A stretch of DNA of 6,049 nucleotides from an uncultured Oscillospiraceae bacterium (lineage in GTDB: Bacteria; Bacillota; Clostridia; UBA1381): assembly GCA_945876665.1 (NCBI GenBank), contig CAMCPC010000085.1, positions 1 to 6,049 on the forward strand, written 5' to 3'. Both the position numbers and the translations under genes were made by a program. Positions within the stretch are counted from its first letter, which is position 1; each line of letters begins with the position of its first letter. Shown in pieces: positions 1 through 5,492 of the stretch. The notes beneath the pieces were generated by a model. It had not been told where the DNA came from and did no database searches. It worked only from the letters and a program-made list of their open reading frames with translations.

Positions 1-57
1 GGTGATGTGATTATAGTTGACAACATCGCGGGGAAAGAAAATGCAGTGCAGTCTTGA
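1..57 (+). CDS. Terminase small subunit, C-terminal end only (partial)
   Basis: Frame 1 is open from the window edge to a TGA at 55-57 and encodes GDVIIVDNIAGKENAVQS. The run of hydrophobic residues followed by an acidic tail (DVIIVDNI) resembles the C-terminal ends I know from phage small terminase subunits, which often close with a V-I-V-D/N-D type strand. Position directly before the large terminase gene is where the small subunit normally lies. The small subunit recognises phage DNA and recruits the large subunit for packaging. The stop codon lies 17 bases inside the preferred start of the next gene, so the two are probably translationally coupled. Only 18 codons are visible, so the assignment rests mainly on position and is tentative. 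Confidence 0.5.
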   Translation, partial: GDVIIVDNIAGKENAVQS

Positions 58-1291
58 CAATCTTATAGCGCCTGCGTTTTATGAGGTGCATAAAGCCATT
101 GATGATTACACGCATTTCTGGCTTTGCGGCGGACGCGGCTCGACCAAGTCAAGCTTTGTCAGTATAGAAATCATACTGGGCATTATGAAAAATTCCGATA
201 CTAATGCCGTTGTTCTGCGTAAGGTGGGCGCGTATCTGCGTGACAGCGTGTTCGCACAGCTTGAATGGGCGGTGGAAAAGCTTGGTGTTTCGGATAAGTG
301 GGACATCAAGCCGAGCGTGCCGGAGATGATTTTTAAAAAGACCGGTCAGAAAATCATGTTCCGCGGCGCGGATAAGCCGCAAAAGCTTAAATCCACCAAG
401 GTGACTCATGGATATATCAGATATATCTGGTATGAGGAATTAGACGAGTTTGGCGGCATGAAGGAAATCCGCACAATCAATCAGTCCATGATGCGCGGCG
501 GTGAGAAATTCACCGTGTTCTATTCCTATAATCCTCCCCAAAACAGGCGCAGCTGGGTAAACCGCGAGGCGCTCAAGGAGCGTTCTGATATGCTTATCCA
601 CAAAAGCACCTATCTTGATGTGCCGCAAGAATGGCTTGGTGAGCAATTTTTTTTGGAAGCGAAGTATCTAAAAAAGCTACACCTTGACCAGTATCGGCAC
701 GAATACCTCGGTGAGGTGACAGGCACAGGCGGCGAGGTTTTCAATAACCTTGAAATACGACCTCTTACGCAGGAGGAAATTGATGCTTTTGACAACGTCA
801 GGTGCGGAATTGATTTCGGCTTTGCGGCAGACCCATTTGTTTATGTTGTATGTTTTCTGCATAATAACAGGTTGTTTATCTTTGACGAGATTTACGCAAA
901 GGGAATGACAAACCGTACCGCTGCGGAGGAGATTGTGAAGAAAGGCTATGAAAGCAGAATGATTGTTTGTGACAGCGCTGAACCGAAAAGTATTAACGAT
1001 TTGCGTGGCTTTGGGCTGCGTGTGCGCGGCGCAAGGAAAGGCCCTGACAGTATTGAATACGGAATCCGATTTTTACAGGGGCTTGAAAAAATTGTGATTG
1101 ACAACGCGCGGTGCAAAAATACCGCCCGCGAATTTTCGGAATATGAGCTTGAACGTGACAGCGACGGCGAATTCCGCTCAACCTATCCCGACAAGAACAA
1201 TCACACCATTGACGCTGTACGTTACGCGCTGGAGGACGAGATAAGCCGCAGAAAGGCGAGGATTATAAACAGAAAGGATTTAGATTTATGA
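41..1291 (+). CDS. terL: Phage terminase large subunit (PBSX/SPP1-type ATPase-nuclease)
   Basis: This is the packaging motor: an N-terminal ATPase drives DNA into the procapsid and a C-terminal RNase H-like nuclease cuts the concatemer. With the ATG at 41 it is 416 residues, a normal length for the family. Visible motifs (numbered from this ATG) are a P-loop GGRGSTKS at 30-37, a Walker B-like YIWYEELDEF at 128-137, a coupling motif SYNPP at 162-166, and three candidate metal-binding acidic residues in GIDFGF (Asp258), IVCDSAEP (Asp311) and HTIDAVRYA (Asp391). The Thr before the P-loop lysine replaces the usual Gly. I chose ATG 41 because GGGGAAAG lies just upstream and the overlap with the preceding stop suits coupling. 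A TTG at 17 would add eight residues and cannot be excluded; in-frame stops at 8-10 and 14-16 rule out any longer form. The end overlaps the portal start by four bases. Confidence 0.95.
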   Translation: MQCSLDNLIAPAFYEVHKAIDDYTHFWLCGGRGSTKSSFVSIEIILGIMKNSDTNAVVLRKVGAYLRDSVFAQLEWAVEKLGVSDKWDIKPSVPEMIFKKTGQKIMFRGADKPQKLKSTKVTHGYIRYIWYEELDEFGGMKEIRTINQSMMRGGEKFTVFYSYNPPQNRRSWVNREALKERSDMLIHKSTYLDVPQEWLGEQFFLEAKYLKKLHLDQYRHEYLGEVTGTGGEVFNNLEIRPLTQEEIDAFDNVRCGIDFGFAADPFVYVVCFLHNNRLFIFDEIYAKGMTNRTAAEEIVKKGYESRMIVCDSAEPKSINDLRGFGLRVRGARKGPDSIEYGIRFLQGLEKIVIDNARCKNTAREFSEYELERDSDGEFRSTYPDKNNHTIDAVRYALEDEISRRKARIINRKDLDL

Positions 1292-2601
1292 TTATTGATG
1301 AGGAAATTCTTAAAGACGGTATGACGGACATAATACTTGCAAAGCTGATTGCAAGACACGCCTCGGAACAGGAGCGATTTGAAAGGCTGTACAACTACTA
1401 CATAGGCAAGCACGCAATTTGTGAGCGCCGCCGTTCAAGCGACAATATTGCCAACAACAAGGTTGTCTGCAATCATGCTAAGTACATTGTGGACATTGCG
1501 AAAAGCTATCTTGTGGGAAATCCTGTGTCATATACCTGTTCGGACGGGTATGACATTGAGGCTGTAAAGAACAGCTTTTCCGTTCAGGATATGGCGAGCA
1601 TTGACGCGGAGCTTGAAAAGACAATGAGCATTTACGGCAAGGCATATGAGCTTGTCTACGCGGACGGTGAGTCAAATCCGTGCAGCGTCAGTCTGCCGCC
1701 AATGAACACATTTATCGTGTACGGCGCGGGCGTTGGCGAAAATCCGCTCTACGGCATACATTATTACAAAAAGCGTGATATTGACGGAAGTGTTACGGGC
1801 GTGTGCTGCGTGGTATGCGATGACAGCATGATTTACACATACGAAAATGACGCGGACAGCTTTCTGCATATGAAGCTGACGGAAAAGCAGCGTCATTATT
1901 TCGGTAAAATTCCTATGGTGGAATACCGTAACAACGAGGAAAAACAGGGCGATTTTGAGCAGATGATACCGCTTATTGACGCTTATAATGTTTTGCAGTC
2001 TGACAGAGTCAATGACAAGGAGCAGTTTGTGGACGCGTTTTTGTTCCTGACAGGGATTGACCTGGACAGCGAACAGGCGAAAAAGCTCCGCGAGGAGCGT
2101 ATTCTTATGGGATACGAGGGCGCGGGCGCGCAGTATCTCGCAAAGGTTATGTCAGAAAGTGACGTGGAGGTTTTAAGGGACGCTCTTAAGTCGGATATTC
2201 ACAGATTTTCTATGATACCTGACCTGTCCGATCAGACCTTCGGCACAAATTTATCGGGCGTGGCGATAAAATACAAGCTTATGGGCTTTGAACAGCACGT
2301 GCGCAACAAGGAGAGATATTTCACAAAGTCGCTCAAAAAGCGTTTTGAGCTGTATACCAATTTTCTTTCGCTCAAGGGCGCAATGGAATATGTGCCTATT
2401 CACAGGATTGATGTTGTATTCACAAGAAATCTGCCTGTAAACGAGCTGGAAACGTCGCAGATGGTGCGTAATCTTGCAGGCATTGCCACGAGTGAAACGC
2501 TGCTTTCGCAGCTGTCCTTTGTGGGCGACCCAAAGGAGGAAGCTCAGCTTGCGGCAAAGGAACGTATGCTTAACGAAAAAATGGGAAGTACACAGGAATA
2601 A
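1288..2601 (+). CDS. Phage portal protein, SPP1 gp6-like family
   Basis: The portal forms the ring at one capsid vertex through which DNA enters and to which terminase and then the neck dock. The 437-residue product has the N-terminal signature of SPP1-type portals: a YYIGKHAI element at 37-44 (family form Y-Y-x-G-x-H-x-I), followed by NNKVVCNHAKYIVD at 56-69 and AKSYLVGNPVSY at 71-82. Downstream, the DAYNVLQSDRVNDKEQF stretch (about 231-247) matches the conserved portal core, and LSGVAIKYKLMGFE (about 323-336) the region before the C-terminal helices. It is somewhat shorter than SPP1 gp6 (about 500 residues), mainly at the C-terminus. The start overlaps the terminase stop as ATGA, with AAAGGA at 1273-1278 as ribosome binding site inside the terminase gene. 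The usual minor head (MuF/gp7-like) gene does not follow it here. Confidence 0.93.
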   Translation: MIIDEEILKDGMTDIILAKLIARHASEQERFERLYNYYIGKHAICERRRSSDNIANNKVVCNHAKYIVDIAKSYLVGNPVSYTCSDGYDIEAVKNSFSVQDMASIDAELEKTMSIYGKAYELVYADGESNPCSVSLPPMNTFIVYGAGVGENPLYGIHYYKKRDIDGSVTGVCCVVCDDSMIYTYENDADSFLHMKLTEKQRHYFGKIPMVEYRNNEEKQGDFEQMIPLIDAYNVLQSDRVNDKEQFVDAFLFLTGIDLDSEQAKKLREERILMGYEGAGAQYLAKVMSESDVEVLRDALKSDIHRFSMIPDLSDQTFGTNLSGVAIKYKLMGFEQHVRNKERYFTKSLKKRFELYTNFLSLKGAMEYVPIHRIDVVFTRNLPVNELETSQMVRNLAGIATSETLLSQLSFVGDPKEEAQLAAKERMLNEKMGSTQE

Positions 2602-2615
2602 AGGGACACTAAAAG
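2596..2615 (+). repeat. Direct repeat copy 1 (GAATAAAGGGACACTAAAAG)
   Basis: This 20-base stretch spans the last codons of the portal gene and the following gap. It matches positions 2669-2688 at 19 of 20 bases, 73 bases downstream. The core GGGACACTAAAA lies at 2603-2614, outside any coding sequence I accept. The function is unknown. Confidence 0.8.
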
Positions 2616-2641
2616 TCATAACAATTTATTCTGATGTACGG

Positions 2642-2650
2642 AAAGGAAGG
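2642..2650 (+). promoter_or_regulatory. Ribosome binding site that fixes the scaffold start at 2655
   Basis: AAAGGAAGG lies 4-8 bases before the ATG at 2655. The in-frame ATG at 2634 lies upstream of this site and has no purine-rich sequence of its own in the preceding 25 bases, so 2655 is the better start and the longer form is rejected. Confidence 0.75.
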
Positions 2651-2654
2651 AAAC

Positions 2655-3203
2655 ATGTACGAGAAAAAGAATAAGGGGACACTAAAAGAGGAGTGTTCCA
2701 AGGAAAATCAGGGACACAAAAACGATGTTCCCGAAAAGAATGAGGGACAGAAAAATGAAGAATTAAAATCTCTCATTGCCGGCTATGTGGAGGAGGCTCT
2801 GGCAAAGGCAAAATCCGTATGGGATAAGGATTTTGAGTCGAGAATTGCCTCGGAGCGCGAGGACGCGGCAAAGCTTGCAACTATGTCCTCGGAGGAAAGA
2901 GCAAGGGTTGAAATGGAAAGACGTCAGAAGGACTTTGAAACGGAAAGACAGCAGTACGTCAGCGAGAGAGCCGAATTTGAGGCGGCAAAGGAGCTTGCCG
3001 CACAGAACCTGCCTGTAAACTTTTCGAAAATGGTTGCCGACGCCGACAAGGAAACAATGCTTGAAAACATTGCGTCATTTAAGGCGGAATATATGAAGGC
3101 GATTGAAGCGGGACTTTCACAGCGTCTAAAGGGTACGCTGCCGAAGGTTTCAAAGGAAAAGGAACAGGTAAGCGACCCGTTTCTAAACGGCTTGGGAATG
3201 TAA
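2655..3203 (+). CDS. Phage capsid scaffolding protein (DUF4355-like)
   Basis: Scaffold proteins co-assemble with the coat protein to set procapsid size and shape and leave before or during packaging. The 182-residue product is strongly charged and mostly helical. Residues 1-39 are a Lys/Glu/Asn-rich repetitive leader, about 63-116 is a probable coiled coil rich in Glu, Arg and Lys, and 117-160 (from AQNLPVNF through LKGTLP) fits the conserved core of DUF4355 proteins. The C-terminal DPFLNGLGM is the usual short ending of the family. Its place between portal and major capsid gene supports the role. The start at 2655 follows AAAGGAAGG; an ATG at 2634 would add seven residues but lacks a binding site. 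The leader consists of three diverged copies of a unit of about 11 residues (NKGTLKEE, ENQGHKND, NEGQKNEE), an oddity described among the repeats. No capsid protease gene is visible. Confidence 0.85.
   Translation: MYEKKNKGTLKEECSKENQGHKNDVPEKNEGQKNEELKSLIAGYVEEALAKAKSVWDKDFESRIASEREDAAKLATMSSEERARVEMERRQKDFETERQQYVSERAEFEAAKELAAQNLPVNFSKMVADADKETMLENIASFKAEYMKAIEAGLSQRLKGTLPKVSKEKEQVSDPFLNGLGM
2669..2688 (+). repeat. Direct repeat copy 2 (GAATAAGGGGACACTAAAAG)
   Basis: This copy is inside the scaffold coding sequence, where it reads NKGTLK after the first partial codon. It differs from the copy at 2596-2615 at a single base (G for A at 2675). Its 13-base core GGGGACACTAAAA recurs exactly at 4098-4110. 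Confidence 0.8.
2675..2756 (+). repeat. Imperfect tandem repeat in the scaffold N-terminus, with two potential hairpins
   Basis: Three units begin with GGGACA at 2676, 2711 and 2744, so they are spaced 35 and 33 bases apart, and each GGGACA is followed by an A-rich stretch. Units 1 and 2 also carry TGTTCC at 2694-2699 and 2726-2731. In unit 1, GGGACACT (2676-2683) can pair with AGTGTTCC (2692-2699) over eight positions including one G-U pair, around an eight-base loop. In unit 2, GGGACA (2711-2716) pairs with TGTTCCC (2726-2732) with one bulged T. Unit 3 has lost the second arm. All units remain in frame in the scaffold gene and give roughly 11-residue protein repeats. Confidence 0.65.
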
Positions 3204-3210
3204 TTGATAA

Positions 3211-3220
3211 AAGGAAAGGA
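3211..3220 (+). promoter_or_regulatory. Ribosome binding site for the major capsid gene
   Basis: AAGGAAAGGA precedes the capsid ATG by nine bases, in the 26-base gap after the scaffold stop. It contains two overlapping purine-rich matches (AAGGA and AAAGGA), which fits a highly expressed gene. Confidence 0.7.
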
Positions 3221-3229
3221 TTGATATAA

Positions 3230-4069
3230 ATGGCAATAAACTACGCGAGCAAATATGCTCAGAAAATTGATGAAAAATTCGCAAGAGAGTCAATGACCTC
3301 GCCTGCGGTTAATAATGACTATGATTTCGTAGGCGTAAAGACGGTAAACGTGTACAGCGTGCCGACAGCGCCGATGAACGATTACTCCGTTACAGGCACA
3401 AGCCGTTACGGAACGCCCGAGGAGCTTGACAACACTGTTCAGGAGCTGACAATGTCCATGGACAGAAGCTTTACGTTCACCATTGACAGAGGTACATACA
3501 ACGATACACAGATGTCAAACGCGGCTGGTGCGGCATTGCAGAGACAGCTGCGCGAGGTGGTAGTACCCGAAATTGACAAGTACCGTTTCGGAAAAATCGT
3601 TGAGGGCGCAGGCACAACTGTAACAGGCACAATCACAAAGACAACCGCATATGACGCGTTCCTTACAGGCGCGAGCGAGCTTATCGAAAACAATGTGCCG
3701 CTTACCGGCTGCACTGCGTTCGTGTCAAGCAATTTCTACAAGAACATCAAGGAGGATTCAAGCTTTATCAGAAACGGCGATATGTCACAGGATATTCTGA
3801 TTAAGGGACAGGTGGGCACTATCGACGGTATTCCGGTAATCGTTGTGCCGAAGTCATACTTCCCCGAGGGTGTGGAATTTATTATAACAAATCAGGCTGC
3901 AACAACCGCGCCTGTAAAGCTTTCGGAATACAAAATCCACGACAATCCTCCGGGCATCAACGGCTGGCTTGTCGAGGGCAGAGTTTATTATGATGCTTTC
4001 GTGCTTGATAATAAAAAGGACGCAATTTATGTGTTCAAGAACGCCGCAGCTGCAAGCACCGGCGAATAA
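3230..4069 (+). CDS. Major capsid protein (probable HK97 fold)
   Basis: This should be the coat protein that forms the icosahedral shell. The 279-residue product directly follows the scaffold gene. It has no long N-terminal delta-like extension, which fits a capsid guided by a separate scaffold protein. The N-terminal region (NYASKYAQKIDEKFARES, then VGVKTVNVYSVPTAPMNDY at about 34-52 and SRYGTPEEL at 58-66) resembles major capsid proteins I know from clostridial phages. The DRSFTFTIDRGTYNDTQ stretch (78-94) and the later VGTIDGIPVIVVP (195-207) fit the strand pattern of HK97-type coat proteins, where a G-x-P-V-x-x-V-P element is common. Codon use is regular, as expected for an abundant protein. 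The role is well supported by context; the exact coat family is less certain without a profile search. Confidence 0.88.
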   Translation: MAINYASKYAQKIDEKFARESMTSPAVNNDYDFVGVKTVNVYSVPTAPMNDYSVTGTSRYGTPEELDNTVQELTMSMDRSFTFTIDRGTYNDTQMSNAAGAALQRQLREVVVPEIDKYRFGKIVEGAGTTVTGTITKTTAYDAFLTGASELIENNVPLTGCTAFVSSNFYKNIKEDSSFIRNGDMSQDILIKGQVGTIDGIPVIVVPKSYFPEGVEFIITNQAATTAPVKLSEYKIHDNPPGINGWLVEGRVYYDAFVLDNKKDAIYVFKNAAAASTGE

Positions 4070-4094
4070 TTCTTAATGAAAGGCTGTGAATATT

Positions 4095-4466
4095 ATGGGG
4101 GACACTAAAACGGAAATCCTTGAAGCATCAAAGGTGCTTCTCGGAATAGATAATGATGAAAGTGATAAGCTCATCATGCTTCTGATTGATGAAGTGACAG
4201 ATGCGGTGCTTTCCTATTGCCGTCTGGAGGTGCTGCCCCGTCAGCTTGTGAGCTTTATCCCGACACTTGTGGCAGAGCGTTTTGCGGGCAATAAAAATGC
4301 CGGTGTTAAGTCAATCACCGAGGGCGAAAGACGCGTGGAATACTGTGAGGAGGACTATGACTTCCTCGCAGCCTATGCCGCACGGTTAAGACCATTTGTG
4401 AGCCGTAAGGTAAAAGTGCCGTCCGACCTTGACGCAAAGGAGGAGAACAATGATAAATCCGTTTAA
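4095..4466 (+). CDS. Head-tail connector protein (SPP1 gp15 / HK97 gp6-like)
   Basis: Such proteins form the ring that binds below the portal after packaging and starts the neck. The product is 123 residues, typical for this adaptor family. It begins with a mostly helical N-terminal half (EASKVLLGIDNDESDKLIMLLIDEVTDAVLSYC, about 10-42), followed by a helix running into VAERFAGN and a VKSITEGERRVEY segment at 71-83, which matches the conserved G-x-R/S-x-x-Y loop region of connectors. I chose ATG 4095, 11 bases after GAAAGG at 4078-4083. A GTG at 4086 would sit too close to that site. The first codons overlap an exact copy of GGGGACACTAAAA. The last 17 bases overlap the next gene, whose ribosome binding site lies inside this one. 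Confidence 0.85.
   Translation: MGDTKTEILEASKVLLGIDNDESDKLIMLLIDEVTDAVLSYCRLEVLPRQLVSFIPTLVAERFAGNKNAGVKSITEGERRVEYCEEDYDFLAAYAARLRPFVSRKVKVPSDLDAKEENNDKSV
4098..4110 (+). repeat. Third exact copy of GGGGACACTAAAA, at the connector start
   Basis: The 13 bases match positions 2675-2687 exactly and lie directly after the connector ATG. They read GDTK here and GTLK in the scaffold, because the motif sits one base out of phase. The match is therefore in nucleotides and not in protein. Confidence 0.7.
4437..4443 (+). promoter_or_regulatory. Ribosome binding site that fixes the head-closure start at 4450
   Basis: A perfect AAGGAGG lies six bases before ATG 4450, inside the end of the connector gene. 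The longer in-frame TTG at 4429 is upstream of this site and would have the site within its own coding sequence, so it is rejected. Confidence 0.85.
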
Positions 4467-4767
4467 CAGATTTTACGATACGGAAATAGCCGTATATGAG
4501 CAGGGTGAAAACAGCTACGACAAAAAGGGCGAAAAAACTCTGCTCGGAAATGTGATATGTGATATTCAGCCCTATTCGGACGATACGGAAAGCAAAATAT
4601 ACGGTCTTGACGAGAGCAGAAGCTACAAGCTGTACTGCGATAAAACCGACCTTATGAAAAACGGCAGATCTGTGTTCTTCGGCGGCGCATGGTACATGAT
4701 TGTGAAAACAGAAATATGGTCATTCGGCATGACGGTTGTTATAAGGGGTGTTGAAAATGAATGTTAA
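4450..4767 (+). CDS. Head closure / head-tail joining protein (SPP1 gp16-like)
   Basis: Head-closure proteins plug the portal channel after packaging and provide the docking surface for the tail. The 105-residue product is a small, mostly beta protein with the pattern of this group: an initial strand (YDTEIAVYEQGE at 9-20), a variable loop, VICDIQPYSDD at 35-45, and a closing set of strands around FFGGAWYMIVKTEIWSFGMTVVIRG (76-100). The family typically includes a statement of the form x-V-x-C/G-x-I-Q-P near this position. Its order after the connector and before the gp10-like gene is the standard one. The start follows AAGGAGG at 4437-4443. It overlaps the upstream gene by 17 bases and the downstream gene by 11, which suggests coupled translation. 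Confidence 0.75.
   Translation: MINPFNRFYDTEIAVYEQGENSYDKKGEKTLLGNVICDIQPYSDDTESKIYGLDESRSYKLYCDKTDLMKNGRSVFFGGAWYMIVKTEIWSFGMTVVIRGVENEC
4743..4748 (+). promoter_or_regulatory. Ribosome binding site for the gp10-like gene
   Basis: AAGGGG lies eight bases before the ATG at 4757. In-frame GTG 4748 and TTG 4751 are too close to it to be good starts, so the ATG is preferred. Confidence 0.6.
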
Positions 4768-5086
4768 TATTACGTATGACAACGGTCTGGCAGAAATTGC
4801 GCAGAGGATAGAGGGCAGTATAAACGAAATAATTGCTGCCGGTGCGGACGCGGTATGCGATAATGCAAAATCAATTTGTCCTGTGGACACAGGCGCGCTG
4901 CGCGATTCCATAAGCGTTACCACGGCGGGTAACAGGGCAGAAATTTCCGCCAACACCGATTATGCCGCATATGTGGAGTTCGGCACATCACAAATGGCGC
5001 CGCAGCCGTACCTTGTGCCGTCGCTGATAGGCAACAGCGGCGCGGTGCTTGCCGCAATGGCGGACGCGATTGCAGGAATATGCTAA
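4757..5086 (+). CDS. HK97 gp10-like neck/tail-junction protein
   Basis: Proteins of the HK97-gp10 family sit at the head-tail junction of siphoviruses and are needed for tail joining or tail completion; the precise job differs between phages. The 109-residue product has the family hallmark: an N-terminal helix (about 8-38), then CPVDTGALRDSI at 41-52 (the A-P-V-D-T-G-x-L-R-x-S-I motif), a strand pair, and YAAYVEFGTSQMAPQPYLVP at 69-88, matching the conserved Y-x-x-x-V-E-x-G-T-x-x-x-x-x-Q-P-F/Y-L-x-P block. Both motifs are intact. The length is slightly short of many members, with little after the second motif. It overlaps the head-closure gene by 11 bases and is followed by a ribosome binding site that overlaps its own stop codon. 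Confidence 0.9.
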   Translation: MNVNITYDNGLAEIAQRIEGSINEIIAAGADAVCDNAKSICPVDTGALRDSISVTTAGNRAEISANTDYAAYVEFGTSQMAPQPYLVPSLIGNSGAVLAAMADAIAGIC

Positions 5087-5091
5087 GGAGG
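5085..5091 (+). promoter_or_regulatory. Ribosome binding site of the tail terminator, overlapping the previous stop
   Basis: AAGGAGG begins within the TAA stop of the gp10-like gene (5084-5086) and lies seven bases before ATG 5099, so ribosomes ending the upstream gene would be placed to start the next. Confidence 0.8.
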
Positions 5092-5098
5092 AATTTGC

Positions 5099-5440
5099 AT
5101 GATTGACGTTAATATTGAAGCCGAAAAAGCCTTGTCCGCCCTTGACTGTACGCTTGTATACCAGTATCCCGAACGCTTTACCAATCTTCCGGTTATAAGC
5201 TATTACAATGTAACGGAGTGCGGCGCATTTTTTGCGGATAACAGCGAGTGTATCCAGAACGGTTATGTTCAGGTGGACATATGGTCTGATGTCCCAAAGG
5301 AGTGCGGCTCTCTTTCAATAAAGGTAAACGATGCAATGGAAAGGAACGGCTGGACAAGGGAAATGTCCATGGACGTCCCGAAAAAGAACGATAAAATTTA
5401 TCACAGAACTATGAGATTTCAGAAGTATTTCACTTTATAA
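5099..5440 (+). CDS. Probable tail terminator / tail completion protein (SPP1 gp17-like)
   Basis: Tail terminators cap the end of the tail tube and join it to the neck. This 113-residue product lies between the gp10-like gene and the major tail gene, which is the usual place. Its layout fits the fold: an N-terminal helix (IEAEKALSAL), a PVISYYNVTE strand (about 31-40), a GYVQVDIWSDVPKECGSL segment (about 55-72) of the form x-V-x-V-D-I-W-S followed by a helix, and a closing strand pair ending in YHRTMRFQKYF (about 101-111). The segment P-x-I-S-Y-Y together with V-D-I-W-S is what I recognise from terminators of Gram-positive phages. The start has a perfect AAGGAGG. These proteins diverge strongly, so the call leans on context as well as on motifs. 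Confidence 0.75.
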   Translation: MIDVNIEAEKALSALDCTLVYQYPERFTNLPVISYYNVTECGAFFADNSECIQNGYVQVDIWSDVPKECGSLSIKVNDAMERNGWTREMSMDVPKKNDKIYHRTMRFQKYFTL

Positions 5441-5477
5441 GAAAACAGAAATCCGACCTTAAGACGAAACTATAAAA

Positions 5478-5483
5478 AAGGAG
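5478..5483 (+). promoter_or_regulatory. Ribosome binding site for the major tail gene
   Basis: AAGGAG lies nine bases before ATG 5493 in the 52-base gap after the tail terminator. The rest of that gap shows no promoter or terminator I can support. Confidence 0.7.
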
Positions 5484-5492
5484 AAATGAATT

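Noticed and set aside
17..40. Longer large-terminase start at TTG 17
   Set aside because: It is possible, but ATG 41 has a purine-rich site upstream and a typical start codon. The extra residues (MTTSRGKK) add no recognised family sequence.
2251..2619. Reverse-strand open frame of 122 codons
   Set aside because: It is wholly antisense to the portal gene apart from its first codons, with no recognisable domain or context. All convincing genes here are on the + strand.
2603..2632. Possible promoter: GGGACA at 2603-2608 and TATTCT at 2627-2632, 18 bases apart
   Set aside because: Each box matches the sigma-A consensus at only four of six positions, and the -35 box is part of the repeated motif found elsewhere without a -10 partner. 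Late phage genes are normally read from one upstream promoter.
2474..2674. Forward open frame of 66 codons across the portal end and gap
   Set aside because: Most of it lies inside the portal gene in another frame, it has no ribosome binding site, and its composition is that of a shadow frame. It ends inside the scaffold gene.
3439..3732. Reverse-strand open frame of 97 codons within the capsid gene
   Set aside because: It is antisense to a well-supported gene with biased codon use, which commonly leaves the opposite strand open. It has no ribosome binding site or recognisable motif.
4066..4096. Weak inverted repeat ATAATTC / GAATATTAT around the connector ribosome binding site
   Set aside because: The arms pair only with a two-base insertion and are all A/T-rich, so the stem would be unstable. 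It has neither terminator form nor a U-tract.
5368..5395. Terminator residues DVPKKND resemble DVPEKNE in the scaffold leader
   Set aside because: The similarity is only seven residues in charged, low-complexity sequence. The DNA nearby lacks the GGGACACTAAAA core, so it is probably coincidence.
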